NCBI GenBank assembly: GCA_002394635.1
Contig: DGUK01000008.1
Coordinates: 1 to 12,389, forward strand
Length of the DNA stretch: 12,389 nucleotides
Direction of reading: 5' to 3'
Source of the DNA: Faecalitalea sp. UBA4312
Lineage (GTDB): Bacteria > Bacillota_I > Bacilli_A > Erysipelotrichales > Erysipelotrichaceae
The notes below the pieces were generated by a model. It searched no databases and was not told where the DNA came from. It saw only the letters and a program-made list of their open reading frames with translations. The translations under genes and the position numbers were made by a program. This document shows, piece after piece, positions 1 to 6,469 of the stretch; the stretch's first letter is position 1; the number at the start of each line of letters is the position of its first letter.

Positions 1-573
1 GTCGATAAGATGTGGGGAAGCTATGAAGATAAGTTCTCACAAGCAAGAGCCCTTTATGCCTATATGTTTACCCATCCAGGCAAAAAGCTGAACTTTATGG
101 GAAATGAACTAGGTATGCTCAGAGAATGGGACGAACAGAAAAGCTGTGACTGGTTCCTGCGACAATATCCGATGCATGATGCGTTTGAACACTATTTTTC
201 AGAACTGGGAGCTTTATACGAAGAAAATGATGCATTCTGGAATCATGATTATGAATTTGAAAGTTTCCAATGGATGGATGCAGACAATAAATCGCAAAAC
301 TTGTTCACTTATGTCCGTAAAGGAACCAAGAAGGACTTCCTGATTGTTCTTAACTTCTCAACCAACAGTTATGAAAATCAGCAGATTGGTGTTCATATCG
401 GTGGTAAGTACAAAGAGGTCTTGAATTCACAATGGTCCCGCTTCAACGGTAATTACAAGATAGACACACCGCAGACTTGCCAGGCTGTTCGTCTGCCGAG
501 AAATAATCAACCGTATATGATACAGATCAATGTACCAAGCTTAGGGGCAACTATTCTGGAAGTTGAAAAATAA
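1..573 (+). CDS. glgB: 1,4-alpha-glucan branching enzyme, C-terminal part (5' truncated by window)
   Basis: Frame 1 is open from the first base and encodes 190 residues before TAA at 571-573. The protein matches the end of the GH13 catalytic barrel and the C-terminal all-beta domain of GlgB. Near residues 22-42 it has the family signature around HPGKKLNFMGNELG followed by REWDEQKSCDW, where other GlgB proteins read GKKLLFMG-E-(F/L)G. Later residues (about 95-185) resemble the beta-sandwich domain, including FLIVLNFS. GlgB cuts alpha-1,4 glucan chains and re-attaches them as alpha-1,6 branches in cytoplasmic glycogen synthesis. The catalytic Asp/Glu residues lie upstream, outside the window. 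A strong hairpin terminator follows, so this is probably the last gene of a glycogen operon. The family call is firm; the rest of the operon cannot be seen. Confidence 0.93.
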   Translation, partial: VDKMWGSYEDKFSQARALYAYMFTHPGKKLNFMGNELGMLREWDEQKSCDWFLRQYPMHDAFEHYFSELGALYEENDAFWNHDYEFESFQWMDADNKSQNLFTYVRKGTKKDFLIVLNFSTNSYENQQIGVHIGGKYKEVLNSQWSRFNGNYKIDTPQTCQAVRLPRNNQPYMIQINVPSLGATILEVEK

Positions 574-582
574 GATCAACAC

Positions 583-610
583 AAGAGCGGTTCGACCGCT
601 CTTTTCTTTT
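583..610 (+). terminator. Rho-independent terminator after glgB
   Basis: Perfect 8-bp stem AAGAGCGG (583-590) / CCGCTCTT (596-603) with a five-base TTCGA loop, which can gain one extra T-A pair. A T-rich tail TTTTCTTTT overlaps the stem end and runs to 610. It starts 9 bases after the glgB stop. The ribosome binding site of the next gene begins immediately at 611, so some readthrough or an internal promoter must supply that gene. Confidence 0.9.
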
Positions 611-620
611 GGAGAGAAAT

Positions 621-1160
621 ATGAACGGAACAAAACCTTTGAAAACAAAACGCCTGGTCCTTCGCAGGCATACACTGCAGGATGCTGAAATCCTATACGA
701 ACGCTTCGGAAAAGATCCGCTTATGTATCGATATTCCGGATGGAATCCATATCGGACATTAGAGCAGGCGAAGAAAAGTGTAAAAGAATATAATGAACGA
801 TATAAAGATACGACATTTTACGGCTGGGCAATCCAGTATAAAGACAGGCTGATCGGAACGATCGGAGCCTATGATCACGACCCTGTACAAAGCCAGATTG
901 AAATTGGACTTAGCATTGAACGCGCATTATGGAACAATGGTTTCGGGCTGGAGGCTTTGTTGTCTGTATTGAAATATTTGACAGAGAACGAAAAGATACA
1001 AACCGTTACTGCCTGGTGTGTTCCTGAAAATATCGGTTCGCAAAAAATCATGGAGACGGCCGGGATGCATATGGTACAAAGGAAGAACAGATCATTGGAA
1101 ATAGACGGAATATGGTATGATCAGATGTTCTTTGAGTATACAGATAATAGAAAAAAATAA
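621..1160 (+). CDS. GNAT-family N-acetyltransferase (RimJ/RimL-like)
   Basis: The gene encodes 179 residues of the Acetyltransf_3 type. It begins with the usual LKTKRLVLRRHTLQDAE start of RimJ/RimL proteins (residues 7-23). Acetyl-CoA motif A is at about 102-118 (ALWNNGFGLEALLSVL), with NNGFG in place of the Q/R-x-x-G-x-G/A loop. The motif B region is NIGSQKIMETAGM at 137-149. Such enzymes transfer acetyl from acetyl-CoA to an amine, often a protein N-terminus or small molecule; the substrate cannot be read from the sequence. The ATG at 621 is chosen because GGAGAG (611-616) sits 4 bases upstream; an in-frame TTG at 609 overlaps that site and the preceding U tract. No terminator was recognised after the gene, only AT-rich DNA. 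No promoter is visible in the 10 bases between the glgB terminator and the gene. Confidence 0.85.
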   Translation: MNGTKPLKTKRLVLRRHTLQDAEILYERFGKDPLMYRYSGWNPYRTLEQAKKSVKEYNERYKDTTFYGWAIQYKDRLIGTIGAYDHDPVQSQIEIGLSIERALWNNGFGLEALLSVLKYLTENEKIQTVTAWCVPENIGSQKIMETAGMHMVQRKNRSLEIDGIWYDQMFFEYTDNRKK

Positions 1161-1345
1161 CTTTATAATGAAAAATGTTGCAAAAAATAATCTTTTAAAA
1201 GAAAATTATAAATTATTTATAACGTTTATCAAACAGGAGAAAAAGAAAAATTATCTATAATCAATATAAAAAATATCTTACTACAGTTATAAAATATATT
1301 AATTATATTTAATGAATAGAATATATATAATATCGATCCATTATA

Positions 1346-1379
1346 CGCTCTTTTTGAAACAAATTACAAAAAAAGAGCG
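1346..1379. repeat. 10-bp inverted repeat just upstream of the dehydrogenase promoter (candidate operator)
   Basis: CGCTCTTTTT (1346-1355) and AAAAAGAGCG (1370-1379) are perfect inverted copies separated by 14 bases. The right arm ends 3 bases before the -35 box of the promoter at 1383-1410. On the plus strand no U tract follows, so it is not a normal plus-strand terminator. It could be an operator or an upstream activator site. It could also be a weak terminator on the minus strand, but no minus-strand gene ends there. Confidence 0.5.
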
Positions 1380-1382
1380 GAC

Positions 1383-1410
1383 TTGCAATATTGTTGGGGT
1401 TGTCTATAAT
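1383..1410 (+). promoter_or_regulatory. Sigma-A-type promoter for the alcohol dehydrogenase
   Basis: -35 TTGCAA (1383-1388) and a perfect -10 TATAAT (1405-1410) with a 16-base spacer. Transcription would start near 1417, giving a short leader with the strong ribosome binding site AAGGAGG at 1434-1440, 5 bases before the ATG. Confidence 0.75.
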
Positions 1411-1445
1411 AAAAACGAAAAAAGAAGATCAAAAAGGAGGATCTT

Positions 1446-2492
1446 ATGACAAGTGTACCAGAATTTATGCGTTTTTCCTGCTTGGTAAAAAAAGGAGTGT
1501 CTGAAGTCAGGGAGAGAAAGATTCCGGAGCTGACAGAGTATGACTGTTTGATTAAAATGAAGGCTTGTAATATTTGTACGGTTGACTATCAACAATGGCT
1601 GGGTCTGCGAGAACACCAGGGCTATCCGATGGCCGGTGGACATGAAGGAACCGGTGAAATTGTAAAAGTCGGAGCCAAGGTACAAGATTTCAAACCGGGT
1701 GATCGCGTCATTGTCGGCTATCAAGGCTGCGGGCATTGTGCAGCATGTCGTCAAGGAATGACAACGGCATGTAAAGATTTCCGTAAAGAAAGTGAAGATG
1801 GGTATAAATTTGGTGAATTCGGATTTGCGGATTATACGGTAAAACGTTCCGATGTGCTGTATAAAGTAAATAAAGACTTGGATCCGAGCCAGGCTGCTTT
1901 CGGAGAACCGTTGGCAGATTGCATTCGTGGAGCCAAGATCATGCATGTGAAACCTTTTGAAACCATAGTAGTTATCGGTGCAGGACCGATGGGATTATTA
2001 AACGCAGCGGCTTATCGTGCCTTTGGAGCACGTGTCATTGTTACAGAGCTGATCCCTTCAAAGATAGAAATGTCCAAAAAGATGGGTTTTATCACCATCA
2101 ATTCCAAAGAAACCGATGCGGTACAGGCAATCAAGGATCTGACGGATGGTGTTGGAGCGGATGCGGTCTGTGTCGCCGTAGCTAATACGTTTGCATATAA
2201 ACAGGGATGGGAAATGCTGAAAAAACAAGGTGGACGATTCCTGGTATTTGCAGCTGGCTATCCGGCACCGGAGCTTGATGTGGCAGCCAATGATATCCAT
2301 TATAAGGAAGCTGAAATCCTGGGAACCTACGGATGTACAACCGCTGACTTTGAAGATGCGGCCAAGGCGTTGAGCACCGGCATTATCGATGTATCGCCGT
2401 TGGTGGAAGCAAAATATACACTGGATGAAATGCAGGAAGCTTATGCCAAAGCGGCTGAACCGGAAAGTTATCGTGTAAGCATCGTTCTTTAA
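1446..2492 (+). CDS. Zinc-binding alcohol/polyol dehydrogenase (MDR superfamily)
   Basis: The 348-residue length is normal for the zinc-containing medium-chain dehydrogenase family, which oxidises alcohols or polyols with NAD(P)+ in the cytoplasm. The N-terminal GroES-like domain carries catalytic zinc ligands at C44 (in ACNICTVDYQ), H66-E67 (GGHEGTGE) and E154 (GEPLADC). A structural-zinc loop has C95, C98, C101 and C109. The Rossmann domain has VVIGAGPMG at about 175-183. The site reads ICTVD where most relatives have ICGTD or ICGSD, so substrate contacts may differ. Resemblance is to sorbitol/threonine-dehydrogenase-like members, but the substrate is unknown. The start is fixed by AAGGAGG five bases upstream. 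The gene stands alone with its own promoter and terminator. Confidence 0.88.
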   Translation: MTSVPEFMRFSCLVKKGVSEVRERKIPELTEYDCLIKMKACNICTVDYQQWLGLREHQGYPMAGGHEGTGEIVKVGAKVQDFKPGDRVIVGYQGCGHCAACRQGMTTACKDFRKESEDGYKFGEFGFADYTVKRSDVLYKVNKDLDPSQAAFGEPLADCIRGAKIMHVKPFETIVVIGAGPMGLLNAAAYRAFGARVIVTELIPSKIEMSKKMGFITINSKETDAVQAIKDLTDGVGADAVCVAVANTFAYKQGWEMLKKQGGRFLVFAAGYPAPELDVAANDIHYKEAEILGTYGCTTADFEDAAKALSTGIIDVSPLVEAKYTLDEMQEAYAKAAEPESYRVSIVL

Positions 2493-2500
2493 TATTAGTG

Positions 2501-2534
2501 CCTCTTTACCATTATCGGTAAGGAGGTTTTTTTT
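2501..2534 (+). terminator. Rho-independent terminator after the dehydrogenase
   Basis: Stem CCTCTTTACC (2501-2510) / GGTAAGGAGG (2517-2526), 10 bp with one G-T wobble, loop ATTATC, then eight T residues (2527-2534). Confidence 0.92.
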
Positions 2535-2614
2535 ACGGAAAGAAAAAGAGAAATTTAATTTACACTTCAAGACATCAAAAGAATAAAAAAAGGAATTCTA
2601 TAGAGAACGGAGCA

Positions 2615-2623
2615 TGGTAGAAT
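2615..2623 (+). promoter_or_regulatory. Extended -10 promoter giving a probably leaderless transcript
   Basis: TGG-TAGAAT is an extended -10 element (TG at 2615-2616, hexamer 2618-2623). Six bases later comes the ATG at 2630, so transcription would begin at or next to the start codon. The -35 region is weak (TTCTAT at 2596-2601 with a 16-base spacer), which extended -10 promoters tolerate. An in-frame TAG at 2618-2620 rules out any earlier start. Confidence 0.5.
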
Positions 2624-2629
2624 AAGGAT

Positions 2630-3220
2630 ATGGTACAATATTTTGAAAATGATGGATCGGTCAAGGATGAAGAATTCCCGTTAACCGTTACATGGCATGG
2701 CAAATCGTATCAACTTGTATCCAATCATGGGGTGTTTTCTAAGGATCGTCTGGACACGGGAACCCGGGTATTGCTGGATAATGTGGCTCACTATGAAACG
2801 GCTCCTGAACGTCTTCTTGATATGGGTTGTGGTATCGGTGTGGTCGGACGGATCTGTTCTGATCTATGGAATTGTGAGATCACTATGATCGACATCAACG
2901 AAAGAGCTTGTCAGCTTGCTGGCAAAAATATGGAAAACAGAAGAGCGACCATCCTTTGTCAGGATGGGATACAGAGCGGAATGTTTGACTGCATATTGTT
3001 TAATCCACCGATACGGACCGGCAAGAAAGTAATGTATCGGTTATTCGATGAATGTATGGAGCATTGTGACGGCCGGTTGTGGATCGTGATCCGGAAACAA
3101 CATGGAGCACAAAGCGCTTTAAACTATTTTGAAAAAAAGGGATACCAGGTAAAAAGAACTGGTCGAGAAAAAGGGTTCTGGGTACTGAGGATCGAAAAAA
3201 ACAGGGAGCATGGATCATAA
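2630..3220 (+). CDS. Class I SAM-dependent methyltransferase, RsmC/YbxB-like (probable rRNA guanine-N2 methyltransferase)
   Basis: The 196 residues match the small single-domain RsmC relatives of Firmicutes. Residues 35-45 (VFSKDRLDTGT) correspond to the family's conserved GVFS-x-x-x-x-D-x-G entry motif. The SAM-binding loop is DMGCGIG at 64-70, an acidic residue following strand 2 is D88 (MIDIN), and the catalytic NPPIR is at 125-129. The NPP(I/F/Y) motif is typical of enzymes that methylate exocyclic amines of bases. YbxB-type proteins are predicted to modify 16S rRNA, but the exact target is not shown here. The ATG at 2630 has no properly spaced Shine-Dalgarno (AAGGA lies only two bases away) and sits six bases after an extended -10. 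The stop codon lies in the loop of the terminator. Confidence 0.82.
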   Translation: MVQYFENDGSVKDEEFPLTVTWHGKSYQLVSNHGVFSKDRLDTGTRVLLDNVAHYETAPERLLDMGCGIGVVGRICSDLWNCEITMIDINERACQLAGKNMENRRATILCQDGIQSGMFDCILFNPPIRTGKKVMYRLFDECMEHCDGRLWIVIRKQHGAQSALNYFEKKGYQVKRTGREKGFWVLRIEKNREHGS

Positions 3221-3237
3221 AGATCGATGCTTTTCTT
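3207..3237 (+). terminator. Terminator hairpin enclosing the methyltransferase stop codon
   Basis: AGCATGGATC (3207-3216) pairs with GATCGATGCT (3222-3231) except for one central G/G mismatch, with loop ATAAA. The tail TTTTCTT follows from 3231. The TAA stop (3218-3220) is in the loop, so a translating ribosome could interfere with hairpin folding. Confidence 0.7.
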
Positions 3238-3259
3238 ATTGGTATGATGGATACACATT

Positions 3260-3268
3260 TGATAGAAT
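3260..3268 (+). promoter_or_regulatory. Extended -10 promoter for the HTH/TPR-ClC operon
   Basis: TGA-TAGAAT (3260-3268) has the same hexamer as the promoter at 2618. No good -35 box is seen 16-18 bases upstream. The start would fall near 3275, just before the AAGGAAGAGGG ribosome binding region (3277-3287). Confidence 0.45.
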
Positions 3269-3295
3269 AGTATCTAAGGAAGAGGGCTTGAAAAT

Positions 3296-4528
3296 ATGTT
3301 GTTAGGCATCAAGGATAAAGATAAGCGAAGAGTCGGATTGTTTATTGAATTTAAACGGAAACAATACGCTCACCAATATGACACGTATAAAATAGAAGAT
3401 TTTATCAATGGAATATGCCCGCGTAAAGATTATAGCCGGTTAGCACGTGGAAAAAGAATGGAAGAAAACGCCATTTATGATGTATTTCTACAGAAGCTGG
3501 GATATGAATATAATTATGATGATGCGGTATTGAGCACCATTACAGCCGATGAAAGAGATATTCTGAAGCTGCTGGAAGATGAGAATATGACGGCCTTTCA
3601 TATGGCAGTCCGTGCTTTGATCGGACGCCTGGAAAACTATAAGGAATATGCACTGGAATCCGTCTTATATGATGCGTTGCAGATGGTATTGGATCTGGAG
3701 CTGAACGAAAAAGAGTTTTATGAACTGTTGATCCGTTTTCCGATGCTGGATGAGATAGCTCGAGAAATTTGCGGATACTTTATCTTGACCTACATTTACC
3801 GGTATGAATCCGAGGATGCCAATACAGACTGGTTAAAGAAAGCCGGGCTTCATTCTTTAACGGCTTTATGCAATCAGTTTCGTATACTAAATCTTAAGAT
3901 CCGCTGGGAGGAATACTATGATGCTACCATCTATTGTGAAAAGCTTTGGGAGCAGAGCCTGCGTTCACAGAATCGCTGGCTGATGTATCATATTCAGATT
4001 GCACGTCTGTTTATCGTATTGAAGATCCAACCGTCTGATTTTGAGAAATATGCCAATGAAGTATTGGAAAATCCAGTATTGAGTGAAGGAAAAGAGGATC
4101 CATATACGTATGAATTCTATCATGTGGTGGGATTACACTATTTTATTGAAAGAGATTATGAACAGGCCTGGCATTATTTTATCCGGGCTATGCATAATGA
4201 AAAATACTTCTTTCCGGAAATTGTCTTCCTGCATCATATGATGACTGTATTAGAGGATAAAGAATTGCCGGAAGAGTTCAGGGAACAAAGAGATATTGGT
4301 AAGGAATACGAGGTTTATAAACCAATCTATCGGTATTTCATCCTCAAACAAAAAGGGGAAAATCTGCATACTTTGGAAAATTATCTCTGGAATCACTGTT
4401 GTCAGTCATTGGATGAATTCTATCCGAAATGGGTGATGCGCGATATTGTCCGCACTGAGCTGGCATGGATTTCATACCAGACAAAGGATAAAGGGCGTCT
4501 GGAGGCCTTTGACCGGAGGTATAACTGA
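3296..4528 (+). CDS. Putative regulator: XRE-like HTH followed by helical TPR-like repeats
   Basis: The function of this 410-residue protein is not known to me. Residues about 12-72 can be aligned with an XRE-type helix-turn-helix: ID-x-FINGICPRKDYSRLARGKRM...IYDVFLQKLGY mirrors the 'gICsrsylskiEnGkr' part of that fold, although the usual glutamine of helix 2 is lacking. The remaining ~330 residues are predicted to be almost wholly helical, rich in aromatic and acidic residues. Repeated units such as HYFIERDYEQAWHYFIRAMHNE (about 280-301) are typical of TPR-like hairpins. HTH plus TPR is the layout of cytoplasmic RNPP/Rgg-type regulators that sense peptides, but no peptide gene is visible. 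The ATG at 3296 follows AAGGAAGAGGG. The gene ends one base before the ClC start, with the ClC ribosome binding site inside it, so the two are translationally coupled. Confidence 0.6.
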   Translation: MLLGIKDKDKRRVGLFIEFKRKQYAHQYDTYKIEDFINGICPRKDYSRLARGKRMEENAIYDVFLQKLGYEYNYDDAVLSTITADERDILKLLEDENMTAFHMAVRALIGRLENYKEYALESVLYDALQMVLDLELNEKEFYELLIRFPMLDEIAREICGYFILTYIYRYESEDANTDWLKKAGLHSLTALCNQFRILNLKIRWEEYYDATIYCEKLWEQSLRSQNRWLMYHIQIARLFIVLKIQPSDFEKYANEVLENPVLSEGKEDPYTYEFYHVVGLHYFIERDYEQAWHYFIRAMHNEKYFFPEIVFLHHMMTVLEDKELPEEFREQRDIGKEYEVYKPIYRYFILKQKGENLHTLENYLWNHCCQSLDEFYPKWVMRDIVRTELAWISYQTKDKGRLEAFDRRYN

Positions 4529-4529
4529 T

Positions 4530-6092
4530 ATGAAGCGCTCACAGAGTGAACGATTGATCGCAACCCAATTGAACAATGCGCCGACCATTTTCGCAGAAGC
4601 CATCCTGATCGGTATACTGGCCGGTTTGATCTCTGTAGTTTATCGGTTTTTATTGACGTATGCCGAGAAAGCCTATTTTATGATTTCTTCATATGTCCAC
4701 GACCACATGATCTATCTGGTTCTTTGGATCCCGATTTTATTGGTGGTGGGCTTTTTGATTTCACTTTTATTAAAATGGGAACCATATATATCTGGCTCCG
4801 GTATTCCGCAGGTGGAAGCCGAGGTACAGGGGCGGATCGATATGAAGTGGTGGCGTGTTCTGCTTGCCAAGATAGTTGGTGGAACCCTGGCTGTATTCGG
4901 AGGTTTATCCGTTGGACGGGAAGGCCCGAGCATTCAGCTGGGAGCCATGATCGGGAAAGGCATCGGCAAAAAGTTCCGTCAGACAGCCAATGACATTCAT
5001 TATTTGATGACGTGTGGAGCCAGTGCCGGACTGGCCGCAGCTTTTAATGCGCCGCTGGCCGGTATTATGTTCGCCTTGGAAGAAGTTCATAAAAGCTTTA
5101 ACACAAAGGCTGTCATGTCGGTTATGTGTGCCAGTGTCATAGCGGATTTTATCAGTCGGAATGTGTTTGGTCTGGCACCGGTTTTATCCTTTACGATTGA
5201 AGAGGTGCTTCCTTTACGTTATTATGGCTGGCTGGTCGTTCTGGGACTGGTGACGGGAGCTCTCGGTGTTCTTTACAACAAGCTGACCATGACAACGATA
5301 GCGGTGTATAAAAAAATTCCGCTGTTACAGCCTCATCAAAAAGTGATGATTCCTTTGTTGATCTCTTCTATTCTGGGGTTATACGCTCCTATATTGATGT
5401 GTGGAGGAGGCGCTGTTCTGACAAGGCTGGACCAGCCCGATCTGATGATCGGAGCATTGATCTTAATGTATCTGGGCAAACTGGCATTTTCCGCCTGTTC
5501 ATTCGGCTCGGGAGCCCCTGGAGGTATCTTTTTTCCGTTATTGATCCTAGGCAGCCTGGTGGGTGCAATCGTTGGAAAAGCAGCAATTAGCTTGGGATTA
5601 CCGGAAGTATACTATGTGAACTTTATCATCTTTGCGATGGCGGGTTATTTTTCTGCTATTGTACGGGCTCCTATTACGGGCATTGTGCTTATAGCGGAAA
5701 TGTCTGGTACTTTGCGCATCCTGTTACCGATGGTATTGACGTGCTTTATTTCCTATTCCTTGGCAAACGGCTTACATAGTGAACCGATCTATGAAAGCTT
5801 GCTGCATAACCTTTTGGCTAAACAAAGAAAACAAACGCCGCTATCAGATATTCACAAATCGCTTGTATCGTATGTGATAGCTATGGATGCGATTGCAGCA
5901 CATAAGAAGGTAGCAGATCTGATCCTGGATCAGTGTCTGATCGTTTCGGTCATTCGGGGAAATACGGAGTTTATCCCGAACGGGGAAACGGTGTTACATC
6001 CGGCCGACCAGGTCATTGTTTTGGTGAACAAAGACAATATCATTGAAACCAAAGAAATGTTACGTATGGTATTTACCAGCGATAATGAATAA
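4530..6092 (+). CDS. ClC-family H+/Cl- exchange transporter with C-terminal TrkA-C (RCK_C) domain
   Basis: This 520-residue inner-membrane protein has all ClC selectivity motifs. GSGIP is at 89-93 (Ser90 contacts chloride), GREGP at 129-133 (gating glutamate E131), GGIFFP at 331-336, and Y421 in PIYESLL is the second chloride-coordinating position. E185 in FALEEVHK matches the internal proton glutamate (E203 of the E. coli exchanger), so an H+/Cl- antiporter rather than a channel is expected. About 430 hydrophobic residues form the transport core. Residues about 440-515 form a soluble TrkA-C domain ending PADQVIVLVNKDN. ATG 4530 is preferred because GGAGGT (4515-4520) lies nine bases before it; an in-frame ATG at 4446 lies deep in the upstream gene. 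Roles of such proteins include acid resistance and charge balance. Confidence 0.93.
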   Translation: MKRSQSERLIATQLNNAPTIFAEAILIGILAGLISVVYRFLLTYAEKAYFMISSYVHDHMIYLVLWIPILLVVGFLISLLLKWEPYISGSGIPQVEAEVQGRIDMKWWRVLLAKIVGGTLAVFGGLSVGREGPSIQLGAMIGKGIGKKFRQTANDIHYLMTCGASAGLAAAFNAPLAGIMFALEEVHKSFNTKAVMSVMCASVIADFISRNVFGLAPVLSFTIEEVLPLRYYGWLVVLGLVTGALGVLYNKLTMTTIAVYKKIPLLQPHQKVMIPLLISSILGLYAPILMCGGGAVLTRLDQPDLMIGALILMYLGKLAFSACSFGSGAPGGIFFPLLILGSLVGAIVGKAAISLGLPEVYYVNFIIFAMAGYFSAIVRAPITGIVLIAEMSGTLRILLPMVLTCFISYSLANGLHSEPIYESLLHNLLAKQRKQTPLSDIHKSLVSYVIAMDAIAAHKKVADLILDQCLIVSVIRGNTEFIPNGETVLHPADQVIVLVNKDNIIETKEMLRMVFTSDNE

Positions 6093-6097
6093 AAACA

Positions 6098-6125
6098 TTG
6101 ATTTTAATGCAGAACGTGGTATATT
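6098..6125 (+). promoter_or_regulatory. Promoter of the manganese riboswitch transcript
   Basis: -35 TTGATT (6098-6103), 16-base spacer, -10 TATATT (6120-6125) with an extended TGG just before it (6117-6119). Transcription would start near 6132, just ahead of the aptamer. It lies only 6 bases after the ClC stop, and no terminator separates it from the ClC gene. Confidence 0.7.
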
Positions 6126-6136
6126 ATTCTCAATCC

Positions 6137-6229
6137 GAAAAAGGGAGTAGCCAAACGGTTGATAAACCGGTGCTGAAATCGTCATTACGGTAAATATTAC
6201 CCGTATCAGAGAAATGGCAAGACTTTTTC
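6137..6229 (+). promoter_or_regulatory. yybP-ykoY family manganese riboswitch aptamer
   Basis: The segment carries the family's conserved blocks in order. AAGGGAGTAGCC (6142-6152) matches the GGGGAGUAG core, GAAATCGTCATTACGG (6175-6190) matches the L3 block, and GGCAAGAC (6216-6223) is the 3' block. P1 can form from GAAAAAG (6137-6143) with CTTTTTC (6223-6229). The two CC (6151-6152) and GG (6216-6217) bases can pair inside it. One internal arm is CGGTT/AACCG (6156-6160 / 6165-6169, loop GATA). The other is GGTAA/TTACC (6189-6193 / 6197-6201). Known members bind Mn2+ and turn genes on. The 3' half of P1 is shared with the following terminator, as expected for a transcriptional ON switch. The identification rests on motif recognition, not on a covariance search. 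Confidence 0.9.
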
Positions 6230-6266
6230 AAGGGATCTTTTTTGATTCTTTGGGAAAGTCTTTTTT
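6219..6266 (+). terminator. Riboswitch-controlled intrinsic terminator
   Basis: A 19-bp stem pairs 6219-6237 with 6244-6262 (outer part AAGACTTT / AAAGTCTT, several G-T pairs inside), loop TTTTTT, followed by TTTT and a further CTTT. Its 5' arm contains AAGAC of the aptamer core and the 3' half of aptamer P1 (6223-6229). Aptamer and terminator therefore cannot form together, and Mn2+ binding should favour readthrough. Confidence 0.88.
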
Positions 6267-6292
6267 CTTTATCGGTGGAAGGAGGTGGTGAT

Positions 6293-6469
6293 ATGATCCT
6301 GATGACATTGATCGCACTGTATATGATGGGACTTGTCTTTAAAGTATCAAAAGGATTCTTCAGTTGGATGATCTCGATGTTCCTGTTTTTTGCGATGTTG
6401 AAAATGGTCGGTATGCTGGCACTTATATTGCTGCCGATGGGACTGATCTTAGCTGTGATGAATCGGTAG
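6293..6469 (+). CDS. Small Met-rich membrane protein under manganese riboswitch control (58 aa)
   Basis: I do not recognise a named family. The 58 residues contain 11 methionines, no Asp or Glu, and only K17, K20, K37 and R58 as basic residues. Two hydrophobic segments are seen, about 1-18 and 26-56, joined by KVSKGFFSW (17-25), suggesting a small integral membrane hairpin. The ATG at 6293 is preferred because AAGGAGGTG (6279-6287) lies 5 bases upstream; an in-frame TTG at 6242 is inside the terminator stem. It is the only gene between the riboswitch and the next terminator. The riboswitch family usually governs Mn exporters or Mn-linked membrane proteins, so a role in Mn homeostasis is inferred, perhaps as an exporter modulator. 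The lack of carboxylates argues against a classic Mn-binding transporter. Confidence 0.8.
   Translation: MILMTLIALYMMGLVFKVSKGFFSWMISMFLFFAMLKMVGMLALILLPMGLILAVMNR

Larger units (their letters stand above)
1161..1445. other. AT-rich intergenic region
   Basis: This 285-base spacer is strikingly AT-rich, with runs of A and T and repeated TTATAA-like strings (for example around 1162-1168 and 1206-1222). No credible reading frame with a ribosome binding site was seen. Its right end holds an inverted repeat and the promoter of the dehydrogenase gene, listed separately. The left 180 bases contain only the weak palindrome TCTTTTAAAAGA (near 1191-1202), which has no U tail and is not convincing as a terminator. 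Confidence 0.6.

Noticed and set aside
609..620. In-frame TTG start of the acetyltransferase
   Set aside because: It overlaps the terminator U tract and the GGAG ribosome binding site; ATG 621 has the site correctly spaced.
1161..1300. Palindromic AT strings as a terminator for the acetyltransferase gene
   Set aside because: Stems have no G-C content and no following U tract.
1404..1946. Long minus-strand open frame opposite the dehydrogenase
   Set aside because: It is antisense to a gene with clear zinc and Rossmann motifs and the translation resembles no protein family.
2058..2570. Second minus-strand open frame opposite the dehydrogenase and its terminator
   Set aside because: It begins downstream of a terminator hairpin without a ribosome binding site and mirrors a conserved gene.
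4446..4529. Upstream ATG for the ClC gene, adding 28 residues
   Set aside because: It lies inside the preceding gene, has no ribosome binding site, and the added residues do not resemble a ClC N-terminus; ATG 4530 follows GGAGGT.
6242..6292. In-frame TTG start giving a 75-residue version of the small membrane protein
   Set aside because: The TTG is inside the terminator stem-loop of the riboswitch; ATG 6293 has an excellent AAGGAGGTG.
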